Positions 37,575 to 49,204 of a stretch of DNA of 64,000 nucleotides are shown in pieces (positions within the stretch are counted from its first letter, which is position 1; each line of letters opens with the position of its first letter). The position numbers were made by a program, and so were the translations under genes. The notes under the pieces are model-generated. The model was given only the letters and a program-made list of their open reading frames with translations, ran no database searches and was not told where the DNA came from. The DNA is from Epiperipatus broadwayi (taxonomy: Eukaryota; Onychophora; Udeonychophora; Euonychophora; Peripatidae), in assembly GCA_028023455.1 (NCBI GenBank), contig JAQFVV010006835.1:124001-188000 (forward strand). The letters run 5' to 3'.

Positions 37575-37658
37575 ATGATCAAACAGCGGCACGAGGATCC
37601 ATATTGGCGGGCAGAGATCAGCTCCTGGCAATTAGCCCATCAACATTGCGATTCACTG
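37575..37658 (+). CDS. Second exon-like open stretch in the TIR element
   Basis: An ATG at 37575 opens 28 codons ending at a donor-like CTG|GTAAAC: MIKQRHEDPYWRAEISSW, then QLAHQHCDSL. Both this frame and an overlapping one (from about 37550, to 37765) are open, so the frame choice is uncertain. The Trp-rich composition is unlike random AT-rich frames. No family recognised. Confidence 0.22.
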
Positions 37659-38203
37659 GTAAACTTCTTAATAAGATATTTGAATTATTATTAACTGCTG
37701 TGTTGTCTCGAGACTACCTCTCTCAAACACGACCAAAGTTAGAATGTCAGTTTTTTCTAGAATAGCCACTGCTGACCTTTCCGACTTGTTTTTGTTTTAG
37801 GCTCCGCCTACTTTCTCTAGCCTCTAGCGATGCAGCTTGACCAATAATCAATTATCTGTTTTTAGCAATCTTTTAATTTAATATGCCATTTTTAAATCGA
37901 TACATTAATTACATATAAAAATTCCTTACTAATTTTGACTACAACTTAATTGCTCTGAACATTTGTGCAATTAGATTTTAATTAAAAACACTGATCAAAG
38001 GAATGTGATTTTTGATCAGTATTTTTAAACGACTTTATACAATTTTAAAACTAAAATTTAAAACAAATACGCCCGCACTGAAACTTTAAATTAAATGATA
38101 TAAATTCGCAAACCACGCACACACAAATATTATTTCATGGTTTGCGACATTTATATACGGCATCTTTACACATTGACAGATAAACTATAAAATATATAAT
38201 TAA

Positions 38204-38316
38204 TTTTTATTATAAATTAAAATAGACAAAATCTCACTGCGGGCGAACAGTAGCTTGAATTACCGTACATAAAAACACTTGAAACGAAGATCGGTTCTCC
38301 GATCTGTCTGTTTCAA
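38204..38316. repeat. Right terminal inverted repeat with terminal hairpin
   Basis: Exact reverse complement of 35623-35735. Confidence 0.93.
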
Positions 38317-40366
38317 CCTCTAGTCCATAACCAAAAGAGTATACAGATTAATGTCAGTTATATTTTATATTTTGTATTACTATGGGATTATTGAATAAAT
38401 GTTCATATATTTTTTTTTGTGATAATAATAAATTATAGTCTTGTTAAAATTTGTTGTAGATTCATTTTTTTTGTTTTTATATGCTAAATATAAGTGTTTG
38501 CACAATATTTGCAAAACCTTTTCTTGAGTCCGAAATCATTCCAAATTCTTAAAAACTTAATATACCAGATAAATAAAGTTAAGCAGATCGGAATATGTCA
38601 TTATATTTTAGTTTAATGATAATTATTTATGGAGTTGAAAACTTAAGACTAAACATTCACCTTTGTGTAAAAAAAATAAAATAAAAAATAAAAAAAATGA
38701 ATTCATTCCCAAACCATTAACTTTGGTTGCACATTATTCCATTCCCATTTAGTTAAATTGTCTAAGTAATAAATCTTAGTTATATTATTGTGTTGTCATG
38801 GATGATGGAAGGACACAAAAAGCACCCTTGTCTTTTTATTATTCTGACTGAGATTCTGAAAAAAAAAAAAAAAAGTTGTGTTATTCAAAATTATACGTCA
38901 TTATTGAATAGAATTATCATCTCTTTAAATAATATAGCAGTGGATATGAGAGATGAAGACACATTTAATTTAAGTAAAATAAATGTTTCCTATAGCCGAC
39001 CAGAATGTCAGTCATATGCGACAACACAATACTGCAGAGCATTTCCTTACATGAAACAAAGAACCCTGAGATTAATATTATTATAATTATTCTTTAAATT
39101 AATAAGTTATCACTTATTGTTGTTATTACAATCGTGGCATGGCTTAAGAGAATTGAATGTACAATTGTATTATATGAAAAGTATTTTAGATCATATTGGA
39201 AAATTAATGGATATGTTGCTTTATTTTGGTTGCCTTAATTTCCAACCTGAAAAATTAGTGTCATGGGTGCAAATTTCTAATAAAGTTTATTGGGTTAGAA
39301 AATATATATATGTTAATCACATTTATTATAAAGTATTTGCTATTATCCACTGTTTCAGATATCCACAAGAAAATGTCACAACCAAATGCAATGAATATAA
39401 ATCAACAATTTTGGAATCAAAATTTTTCATAGCTTTATATATGTTTCTCATACATTTTGAAAACTTTTAAAATTGTTGATTGTGTCTTTTTTAATTTTTA
39501 CTCGATTCAACATAAATATTACTTAATTAAATTATATTACATATTACTTACCTTTCACATTTGATGGAAATTTAAAATCATTAACAATAGTAACAGATTT
39601 ACTTACTGTCAGCATAAGAGAGAGTCATGTGACATATTAGGCATCACTCCACATTTCTAGAATTAAACACAAACATTAATAATAACAGTAGATAAATTTT
39701 CATATGATTTGTAAAGAATAGTTTTCAATCCTAAGGCAATATGTAATTGTATTAAATATAAATAAAAACAGAAAAAGAAAATAGTTTTCAATAACTTAGA
39801 CTAACAATCTCGAAATCTATACTTTTGTTGTCTTATCACAAATGCTTTTGTAGATCATACTCAATGATAAGTTGTATAAAGATTGTTGATTTCTTATTTA
39901 TATAATTATAAATTGTTTATGACAATTATAGTTTTATAACATAATAAAAATGATTCAAAACAATAATATGTTACTACACACATTATATAGTTTATTATCA
40001 ACTTGTAATATTTCTTCTGATACTGCAAATGAACGTCATCAGAAGTAATACCATAAATATTGTTCAAGAATAAATTAATCGAATTTTAATTATTATATAT
40101 TGATCAGAGAAAAATTTGAATGTAAACATAAAAGCATTAATAATAATAGCAAATCACAGATTGATTATTTAAATACAGTAAAGAAAACACTAATGTGGGG
40201 ATATTACTCTTTTATCTTATATTACATTGTTACAATAAATAATTTTATTCAAACTAGAATATTTGGTGACAGTTTTTAAAAAAGAGACATTAAAAAATAT
40301 ATAATATAGATCAATCATTTAAAGTTGTAATTAATAATTTGTAAAGCGCATACTCATTATGTAAGT
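38317..40366. other. Intergenic with two unexplained open frames
   Basis: Plus-strand frames of 98 codons (38790-39086) and 117 codons (39117-39470) are the longest in this stretch. The first includes RPECQSYATTQYCRAFPYMK and the second WHGLRELNVQLYYMKSILDH. Neither has a recognisable domain, and the codon makeup follows the local AT bias. I treat them as probably random, with a small chance of being exons. Confidence 0.3.
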
Positions 40367-40472
40367 AATATATATTAAGGCTACATATAACCTTAAGACT
40401 ATGCGCCTAAAATGCGACAGTAGGGACCTCTACAAATCTAAACACAAGATTAACGACTTTAAAAGACAAGAG
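40367..40472. repeat. Interspersed repeat R1, intact copy
   Basis: TAATATATATTAAGG ... ACCTTAAGACTATGCG, then CAGTAGGGACCTCTACAAAT, then AACACAAGATTAACGACTTT and AAAAGACAAGAG. The same sequence occurs at 42271-42304 plus 42905-42970 in the same orientation, split there by a LINE. Function unknown. Confidence 0.75.
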
Positions 40473-41170
40473 CTAATGCATAACTATATTGCTAATATAA
40501 ACAATTATATTGTTAATTTAATCGTTTTAATAGACATATGCAGTTTTTTCCAGTAACAAATTGTTGACCTTATAAGCTAAAGGTTCCCGGATTGAAGATC
40601 GGCTATCTCTTTTGTGGTTCAAATATGAGAAACTATTTAAACATTGTTCTTAGTTTTAACAATTTTAACTTCATTTATGTTTATCCTATTTATTACAAAA
40701 CTCAAACTTATACATATTTTTGGCCAGAAGACAGATAAATTTAAAAACTAAGCAATAACATAAATCAAGTAATAAATACAATCGTTGTTAAAACAAATTT
40801 GCAATTGCATGTCAAAATTAATTAAACCCACTTTTGTTCTAGGACTTGCTCTATTTAGTTTATTGTAGAGGCGGAGTGGTGCACTCTAGAGGTCAATATT
40901 TATGGCTCCATTTCTCTCATTTTCAGCACTCAAATTTCTTATATAATTCTGAGCAATAACAATTCAATTAATATTATCATAAACCTTAATGAATCAATTA
41001 CATCATTAAGGTACTAATAATTGAATGACTATCAACTGAGATGTTTTATAACATTCGATCGGTGGAAAATGATAGGTTAGTATTTATAGCACTTTGAGTT
41101 CATTCCTCTAACATTCCTCTTAACCATACAGAGTACCATGAAGATGCATTATACATATATATATATTCTC
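40473..41170. other. Intergenic, nothing recognised
   Basis: No supported feature. Confidence 0.4.
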
Positions 41171-41264
41171 ATGTGTCATAGCATCAGCCAGGAAACGAAC
41201 CTGCTATCCCGGGACAACTACTTGTAAAGCAGCCGTCGCTGACCCCTCGACCACCAATGCTTGA
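41171..41264 (-). mobile_element. tRNA-like SINE copy 3
   Basis: The minus strand reads TGTCAAGCATTGGTGGTCGAG (A box) and an anticodon arm GCTGC-TTTACAA-GTAGT (anticodon position TAC). The T arm is CAGG-TTCGTTT-CCTG, and then CTGATGC pairs with the 5' GCATTGG as a 7-bp acceptor stem. The stem is extended by TGTCA/TGACA. TA microsatellites lie on both sides. Confidence 0.75.
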
Positions 41265-42270
41265 CAATATATATATATATATATTTGTGAGTGCGTGTGT
41301 AAAACATTACTTTAAAAACATTATAACGCACTCGCCACTCCTACTGAGCTCAATTTAGATGTCGAGTTTTGTTGTAATTCTAAAATCAAATTAACTTCTT
41401 CCAAGTAAATTTTATTTTTATTTGAGCCTATATTATAATATTGATATAATTTCAATTTTATTTTACCCCCACCCATGAAATGATTGACAACGAAGCAAAT
41501 AGAATTTTGTTGCTGTAGTAACATTAAGAAAACAATTTAAATTATTGTTAGTTAACTTTATCTCATGTCAAAAAAATAATAATAATAATAATAATAATGG
41601 ATGCAGGTTTATAAGTGAATTAGTTTAATATTACGTTTACAAATTTTAAAATAAAATATTTCTTCATTTGCATTTACTCATATATATTGAAATTATAATA
41701 AAATTTTAAGTTATGTTTTATGCAATATAAATACTAATAATGACTATTAAGAAACATTATTTATATTCCAGGCATCCATTCTATAAAAAATGCAGTCTAT
41801 TATTACATATAAAAAAAGCCATTATAGAAAGTAAGAATGTTAATAAAATAAGATTGAATATGGCCTCATATAAATTAGTGAATTATTGCAGATTTTGTTA
41901 GTTTGTTTTACATGGTGGAAGGTATAATAGAATAAATATGCATAATGTTAAGTCGAAAACAATAATAAAAATATTTTAAATCATATGTATAAATATTAAA
42001 TTATTGATGCTTAGGTAAAAAAATGATAAATAAAATATTAAAAAAGAACAGAAATAAATGATAAAAAAGAAAGTTAAAATATAATAAGGGAGCAAAGAAA
42101 AGATTGGAAAGAAATCAAGGATAAGTTGTTTTTAGAAAAAAGAATATAATATTAATTTATAAAAAGAAAAGAAAAATCAGAAATTATGTGATTAAAAATC
42201 ATAATAAAAGAACGTGCACATAAAATAATTCAGATATTAAAGATCTAATTTAATTACTTTATATAATGAT
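41265..42270. other. Intergenic, AT-rich
   Basis: A short (ATA)n run at about 41573-41600. No gene recognised. Confidence 0.45.
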
Positions 42271-42970
42271 TAATATATATTAAGGTTATAACCTTAAGAC
42301 TGTGTGATGTGATGTACTGTGGATTCTCCTTAAACGAAGTCAAAAATATCTCAGCAACTATGCCAGATAAACCTGTTAGCCACTTTAATTTCCATCCCCA
42401 CTTTAAGTTTTCCCATATTCTGCTCCATCCTATTTCCACAACATAATCTTTGCCAACTCTATAGCCTTTATATCTAAATCCCCCTTATCTTTTTGCAAAC
42501 CCAGCATAAAAACCAATAACTCATTTTCTGTATAATCCCTTTGTTCATATTTATTCTACCATAACTTCATTATTTGTACCCTTTCTGCTTTCAAGCATTT
42601 ACATTCAATCAACAGATGCCTAATATTTTCTATACCTTCCTTACACAATTTGCACCCTAAATCACCCATAATTTTCCATTTACATGTATATTCTTTTGTT
42701 ATTCAAGATCCCATTCGAGCCTTAAACAATAAACTGCTTTCCTTACTATTATCATAAATTAACTCGCACCCAATGTTCCGTTTACTTCTATATATAGTTA
42801 AACTCTTCTTACCCTCCATACTAGTTCTCCATCTCTCCAACTCCCTATTCTTTATTAATGCATCTATTCTTTTATCCCATCCCTTACCACTATAACACTC
42901 TGCACCTAGATGCAACAGTAGGGACCTCTACAAATTTTAACACAAGATTAACGACTTTAAAAGACAAGAG
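42271..42970. repeat. Interspersed repeat R1, split by a LINE
   Basis: The two halves (42271-42304 and 42905-42970) together reproduce the R1 copy at 40367-40472. The LINE between them therefore arrived after R1. Confidence 0.72.
42305..42904 (-). mobile_element. LINE 3' end, family C, copy 2
   Basis: The minus strand encodes DALIKNRELERWRTSMEGKK, then NIGCELIYDNSKESSLLFKA. After a stop come the zinc motif CKLCKEGIENIRHLLIECKC (Cys-x2-Cys, His, Cys) and KAERVQIMKLW. The last coding part is LDIKAIELAKIMLWK. The 3' end is a CATCACATCACA-like tail at 42305-42318. It is 5'-truncated. Two stops are present but it is better kept than copy 1 at 17.7 kb. No long target duplication is visible around it. 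Confidence 0.8.
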
Positions 42971-43525
42971 TGGCTCTTATTTTCGACCTACTTTTTAATT
43001 ATATAGATGAATCTAAAGCATTTTGATTTGAGAGTGATAATGAATTATAATTTCATAATGTTTGACTTTTGTTAATCACTTTTGTTAAATTTCCATTAAA
43101 AATAGAATTTATTTTTAAGAAGAACGTTTTTTCTGTAGTGCTACAAGAAAAGATGAATATTTCACTTTGAAGAAATAAATATTAATAAAATGTAAAGAAA
43201 GTATCAAAAAGACTAAAATCAATTGCAACAGCAGTGAAAATATCTTTAAGTTTCTGGCTAAGTAAGGCCATGTGTGAAGAAATATTGTTTAGTGCAGCTT
43301 TTCATAAATAAAGCAAAGCATTTATGTAACATATAATAGTGCAAATTTACATAAACTACAATGCTCCAGAAATAATAAAATATTACCTTTTTTAAACTAA
43401 CACTTGGCTTGTGGACGATAATTAACATAGAATTTTGCAGAGAGAATTTGTGAATTTTTTAAAAATGTATGGTTTATAGTCAATTAATATTCTACAAAAA
43501 AACTATTAATTTGGTGTTTGTAATC
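42971..43525. other. AT-rich intergenic, nothing recognised
   Basis: No supported feature. Confidence 0.45.
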
Positions 43526-44244
43526 ATACCTTTATCATAGTCAAAATAAGAGTCATAGATCACATGATCCTATCTCTTAAGCTTGTAAGTTATAAACAAT
43601 GAGGATTGCCAATTTCTCTACAAGCTTTATGATAAATGCTTAGCCAGAGCCAGCACTTAAAATATCTCTGTCAGGAACCCCTCCCCAAACCCCTGACCAT
43701 GGTTTCATGCTTTGGCACTCCTCAGAGAGGTGTCAAGGTAGGTTCAGACACTAGATCTAAAAATACCAACCCAAAGCCAACACTTATCTAAAAGTTATCT
43801 ATTGGCAATCTTCAGTGTTTATAACTTACAAGCTTAAGAGATAGAGTCATGTGATCTATGACTTTTATTTTGACTATTTATAATCTCTGCCATAAGTCTT
43901 ATGCAATTTTATATTGCTGAGATTACTAATATATGGTATGGCTGAAGATCTATCAGCCCCATTTATCTATTTGAATTGGATAGCTGGGTTTGAAGACATG
44001 TAGATGTCTGAAAATTTCAAATTTTCCACTCAATAAATAACTTTTAGATAATTGCTTGGTTTGGGTTGGTATTTTTAGATCTAGTGTCTGAACCTACCCT
44101 GACACTTCTCTAAGGACGAAACCATGGTCAGGGGTTTGGGGAGAGGTTCCTGACAGAGATATTTTAAGTGCTAGCTCTGGCTAAGCATTTATCACAAAGC
44201 TTGTAGAGGAATTGGCAATCCTCATTGTTTATACCTTTATCATA
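43526..44244 (-). mobile_element. Foldback family 4 with hammerhead
   Basis: The 691-bp insertion (43540-44230) is flanked by ATACCTTTATCATA at 43526-43539 and 44231-44244 (14 bp, identical). Arms 43592-43803 and 44019-44230 are reverse complements at high identity. An extra inverted copy (43800-43881) mirrors the outer 43540-43620, so the structure is nested. Read on the minus strand it is arm, centre, arm, then a 52-nt tail. The tail-side arm holds a complete hammerhead motif; in the other arm the stem II segment is deleted. No coding frame. Confidence 0.87.
43689..43731 (-). ncRNA. Complete type-I/III-like hammerhead ribozyme motif
   Basis: Read 5' to 3' on the minus strand: ACCTCT (stem I), CTGAGGA (core CUGANGA), GTGC-CAAA-GCAT (stem II, 4 bp with one G-U), GAAA (core), CC-AT-GG with A-U closure (stem III, 3 bp and a 2-nt loop), the cleavage triplet GTC, then AGGGGT (stem I, 6 bp with one G-U). 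Every conserved core position is present. Very short stem III is typical of hammerheads in Penelope-like elements, which usually work as dimers. Activity is inferred only. Confidence 0.82.
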
Positions 44245-44476
44245 TTTTTTTAATAATCTATGATAGAATTGTAATTAATATTTATATAAATTAAAGTTAG
44301 GGTTTCTCCAAAAATAATGTGCATATGAAGTTGGAAATATCACATCCGCTACATGAATTGCTTAATAAAGTGTATATTTCTAATGTATTTATGAGAGATT
44401 GGTATGACCTCTGGGCTAATTGATAGTTGTGATTGGGTTGCAAGCATAATATAATCTGAGTTATTTACTTATTTAT

Positions 44477-45327
44477 ATATTACTGATTTTAACTGAAACA
44501 CACAGGCTTATTATATACCTGTGTCTATATATGTAATATATAGGGTATATGAGCCCAGACTTTCACATGACCATCACTCTCCACAATATCTCATAACACT
44601 GATACACTTAAACACATATATGTCGAAAAGATAAATAATCACCAATATATGTATTTCATGCTAAACCAGCAATCATCAGTTGGTCCAGATTACCATCTCT
44701 ACACATATATGCTATAAGTGCTCAGATATATATTAAGATAGCCAAACCTTTTACTTTAATGGACAGGCTTCAATCTACTCCATACTCCAATCTTTAACCA
44801 TCCATCCAATTGAAAATTTGATGATGGAATGCTCAAAGGCCACTCTGAAGCTGAGATTCTTGTCACACCCATGTTAACCTAAGGTCAATCTGACCCTGCC
44901 CATGTGATGTCTGCCAATTCCCTGTATATGTATTAAATGGATTATGTCCTATACATGAGGGGTCAGATTGACCTTAGGTCAACATGAGTGTGACAAGAAT
45001 CTCAGCCTCAGGGTGGCCTTTGAGCATTCCATCATCAGATTTTTAATTGAATGGATGATTGAAGAGTTGCAGGGTGGAGAAGATTGAAGCCTGTCCATTA
45101 AAGTATGAGGTTTGGCTATCTTAATATATATCTGAGCAGTGATAGCATATATGTGTAGAGATGGTAATCTGGACCAACTGATGATTGCTGGTTTAGCATG
45201 AAATACGTTTATTGGTGATTATTTATTTTTTCGACATATATGTGTTTAAGTGTATCGGTGTTATTGAGTGGTGGGTTGTGTGAAAGTCTGTGCTCATATA
45301 CCCTATATATTACATATTACTGATTTT
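44477..45327. mobile_element. Foldback family 1, copy B (longest)
   Basis: The 823-bp insertion (44491-45313) lies between two copies of ATATTACTGATTTT (44477-44490 and 45314-45327). Arms are 44531-44895 and 44959-45315 with a spacer of about 63 bp. They extend about 70 bp further toward the centre than copy A does. The tail (44491-44530) contains ACAGG...ACCTGT, mirroring the GCAGG...CCTGC of copy A. The arms hold CTGATGATGGAATGCTC, but no GAAA follows, so I do not call a ribozyme. Confidence 0.87.
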
Positions 45328-45390
45328 GTAAATCTATTTCTAAACTAGTGATTGCTATTTTTTTTTATTTAATCATGTCACAATTCAGGC

Positions 45391-45394
<4 letters not shown>

Positions 45395-45443
<49 letters not shown>
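45395..45443. repeat. (TA)n microsatellite
   Basis: About 24 TA units. Confidence 0.92.
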
Positions 45444-45445
<2 letters not shown>

Positions 45446-48400
45446 TGGCTTCACCATTCACTGTGGACTAAGACCCTAATTCCAACCACAGTGAATGTAT
45501 GTTTTTTCTCAAACTTAAAGAATGATCTGCATCAACAGTTATATATTATTTGAAGGGAAATTATTTTAAGAGGGGGACAAGTTAATGTAAAAAAATAGAG
45601 ATTTTTTTTAAAATTTTTCTTTAATTTTATTTGTAACTATTTTTAAAATATATGATGGCAGAAATAGATAAGGAAAGGAATTTAATTTATAAAACATTTT
45701 TTGTTAATTAGATAATATAATAGACAACAGGGAAAATTGAAAACAATGGGCATTATTTGCTACTAATGACTAGATTAAAAATATAATGGAAAAAAAGGGT
45801 ATAAATAAAGAACTTTTCTTTCTACTTCTGTCTGAAAAATCTGCTGAAGGTCTTGCTAAGGACTCTTATAGTAAGAATTTCTAGAATCGGCTGAAAATTA
45901 TTCTTTTTAAAAAAAGAAATTCATTTTTTTTAATCCCTGCTTGCTGCCTTTTCATTGTTGCTGTAGATTATTTGCTCTACATGTATTCAAATCCAGAACT
46001 TTGTTACTCTACAGAAATGCTGGGGTAGTTTTCCTTGCCTTCACTATCCCATCTCTGGGACTGGAGTCATAAAGATGTGAGCCAGCTGATGAACCAAGAA
46101 AAATGACCGATAAATGTCTACCCTGTCGTAATTAATTCTTTCTATGGAAATATGAAAAAAAAAAAGGAACTGCCATCAACAGAACCCATCTTGACACCCA
46201 CACTGTGGTTACTGGTAACTATCCTCTTATTTGAAATGTGTTTGTTTTTTTTCTCAAAGTAAATCTAGATATATGTTGTTGTTTTTTTTATTTAAACATT
46301 TTATAAATTGTTTTTTTTTTAAAAAAAAAATATTGTAATTGGTATTGGGCTTAATAGTATAATGACGGCAATAGCTCTTATTAATTTAATTGAAATGTGT
46401 TAAGTATTTATGACATAGAAATATTTTACTTAGAAAGAAAAGAAAGCAAATCATAGAAAGTGCAAATCCTATTCTTAAAATCAATATTTAATTGCTAAAG
46501 ATTCTTTCAAATAACTATAAAGATTCTATTATAAAACTTCCAAAATTTTTTAATTTAGTTTTTTTTATATTGATACATATAAAAAAGACAGATCCTGATC
46601 AATGTCTTTATTGTTTTTTTTTCAGTCAATGAAGGGTTACGAATTTAAAGTTCTATTTTAAAGAGTGTGAAATAAAACAAACGTTCGCATTTATATTTTT
46701 TAGTAATAAGAGAGTGTACATTTGACAATATGTATATGTATTAAAATAAATAGTGTTGGCTCTGTGGGTAGATTGGTTAAACTTCAACTAAATCAATAAA
46801 ATAACCGCCCACTTGTGTTAGTGATCTAGATTTTATAAAGGGAAAGTTACTATTATTTTTCAGTGGATTTTTCAGTGGTGGTTGAGCTTTCATAAAGTAT
46901 CTATATTTTGCAGAGGGTTTCTTTTTTAGATTTAAAGGTCGTTGACCGTATTTATATGGTATCATGCCCTGGGTGATCTGTGGGCATCTCAGCATGTATA
47001 CAGTGCTTCTCTTTTACCAAATTTGCTTAGGTTAACAACATACATATGGATCTTCATGAAAATAAATAAAAATATTCTGGATCTCATATCTATCTCAGAT
47101 ATTTCAATGTACATAACTGGACATAAGCAAAAAAACTCTGTATTCTGAATCCGGGTCACACGTTTAGCGAACGGGTTCCACTTTTCTCTCTAAGCCAGTT
47201 TAGAGATGGGGGGCTATCTGGTCTTGTGTTAACCTCTTGGTAGCTGTTATGTCTCGAGTCTCACAGACCACAATATGTTATCGCCTTCTTAGTGCATGGT
47301 ATTGTATATTTATATTTATTTTTGAAATCTTTCTTGAAATATTGTTGAAATGTTTCAATCATAGCTGGAAATTCCTGCTGGGGTCACTATTTCATTTCTT
47401 TAATCATTAGTAGAGGGCTGTGATTAAAACATGTCCAAAAAGTGTTTAGTTGAGTTTGACCACTTATTGATTCCCATGTAATATATCCATAGAGTTAATG
47501 AATCATGTCTCTCTCTCTTGATTTTTATGTAACCCATCCATCGGCTGGAAATATTTTTAAAAAAATTATAATTTAAATTTTTGTCTATCCTTATCATTAC
47601 AAAAGAAGGGATTTTTCATATATGTCTGTACATGGTTGTAGGGTAATAGCCTGCAGCTCAATCAATGAATCTTTGTAGAATCTTGCTAGCATAATTAATA
47701 CATTTTCTTTTGTCTGTCATTCAATATCATTAAAACTTTGTAGTATTGTTTGTTTTTTCTTTGTGTGACACACATATAAATCTGATCATTATATTGATAT
47801 CTACTTGTTAAAATTCATGTTGTGGTCTTATCTCTCCCTGACCACTGGGCATACATTAAGAATAAATTCTAGTGTGGTTTGGGGAGTAAGTCGCTTAGTA
47901 GCAATCTGGAGGAGTAGGTGAGGTTTGAACCCCCTTTACCTGCATTTCTAGGTTAGGTTAAAGCAGCTCTACTTTTCATACCATTACAATATATAAAGTG
48001 ATTAGCTTATTATGCTAATCTCTGACCATGCTTTTAAAGAGTTCCTATTTTAAAACCAGTCATTGCCATTTCCTGCAAATATAAAGCAATCTGCATAGAC
48101 TCAATAAATTAAGATTGGCCTTTTTTTATTATCTTTTGATAGTTTGCAGTTTTGGGGAAAGAATAATTGGAAGTATTGATGAAAGTAAGCTGCTGTAACT
48201 TTATTTTTTACTGTTTGGTTCATAAATGAGATGTGTTAGTACGTGTTTTATTTACTCATAAATGATTGGAACACCATTTGCGATTACTGGTCACTTGCAT
48301 TCATTATTTTACTTATGGCAGTAATATATGGTAGACAGAAATTCCTACAATATATCATCTGTCTTGTTTTTATACATGTCTTGGATGATACCCTTTTGAC

Positions 48401-48618
48401 TGCTGGTCATTATGCACACTTAGGACCTATAATATTAGTACACAATAGAAGCAAATTCTGTATAACATATTCTTAGCTTGCATGTACTTGTTTATTCATA
48501 AATAATGTAGCGAAGAGGGTTGCCTCTTACATTTCCACATATAGCACTTAGTTTTCATCTGCATTACAGTCTGGAAGTATTTATGGTAGCTCTGTTATTT
48601 AAATAATTAATGAGTTTA
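45444..48618. other. Intergenic, no gene recognised
   Basis: A minus-strand 72-codon frame (46777-46995) and a plus-strand 77-codon frame (48243-48476) lack family signatures. Near 47885-47945, TTAGTAGCAATCTGG and GGTTTGAACCC could be A- and B-box remains of a tRNA-type SINE. Around 47150-47290 the composition is more even, which may mark an old element. Confidence 0.35.
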
Positions 48619-48862
48619 GAAATAAGCAAACAGTTTATACTTTGTGGCTAATTATGAATCAAAATATATAAAATGTGCTAACACGCACAAGCCCACAAAG
48701 CTAAAAACAAATAAAAAAAATATATATTATTATTTTTTTATTTTAATATCTATTCATTAAATGGCTAAATGCTTTAAAGGGTCAAAGCCCTCATAATCAT
48801 AGCCACATTACAAACTATAATAAATTGACTCGGGGTGATGCAAATTTATGCAAATGAAATGA

Positions 48863-49204
48863 TTACGCATTCCATTTTTTGGATATTTTGTAGCAAGAGT
48901 CTTTTCTATTGATGGCGTCGCCATCTCTAGATATAAAGAAAGCTTCTTTTATCTTTCTTTTAAGATCGTGCTGCTCTCTGCACACCACCACTGGATTTCC
49001 AGGTTGGCAATCGTGCCTAGCTGAAGCATGGTGCTGCGCAAAAACTGAACTATGAGCAGTGTTCACCAAAGCTTTATTATAAGAATAAGTGTGTTGAGAT
49101 AGCCTAGTGAACAGAGAGACCCTAGTCTCACCATAATACAATGATCTACAAAATTTTTCAGGGCAGGTAATATTATAGACCACCTGAGGTGTCAGCAAGG
49201 GTGG
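48863..49204 (-). pseudogene. PLE 2 GIY-YIG endonuclease domain
   Basis: Directly after the stop, in the same frame, it reads PQVVYNITCPEKFCRSLYYG then ETRVSLFTRLSQH. The VVY...YYG pair stands for the GIY...YIG motif, followed by the catalytic Arg. His residues and a Cys-rich spacing (CPEKFC) are as in PLE endonucleases. It ends KISKKWNA then stop. It would nick target DNA to give the primer for the RT. It is undamaged apart from the upstream TGA. Confidence 0.85.

Larger units (their letters stand above)
35623..38316. mobile_element. 2,694-bp element with perfect 113-bp terminal inverted repeats
   Basis: The ends 35623-35735 and 38204-38316 are exact reverse complements over 113 bp. Each TIR begins with a hairpin: TTGAAAC, then AGATCGG-AGAA-CCGATCT, then GTTTCAA. 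No flanking duplication longer than CC is visible. Inside are two tandem arrays (36091-36212 and 36431-36550), a GC-richer section (36550-36960), two exon-like stretches and CCAAT-containing sequence near 37840. At 36390-36416, GAATA-GGCTCGAGCC-GAAACGTA resembles a degenerate PLE hammerhead end. No recognised transposase was found. Identical TIRs imply recent mobility, or gene conversion between the ends. The superfamily is unknown. Confidence 0.82.

Noticed and set aside
38790-39470. Two open frames of 98 and 117 codons as host genes
   Set aside because: No domain, no splice or promoter support, and composition follows the local AT bias.
40367-42970. R1 copies as the two LTRs of an LTR retrotransposon
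   Set aside because: No gag, protease, integrase or TG...CA ends between them, and the second copy is only split by a LINE.
44491-45313. Hammerhead in foldback family 1 (CTGATGATGGAATGCTC)
   Set aside because: CTGATGA is present but no GAAA or cleavage triplet is in place in any copy.
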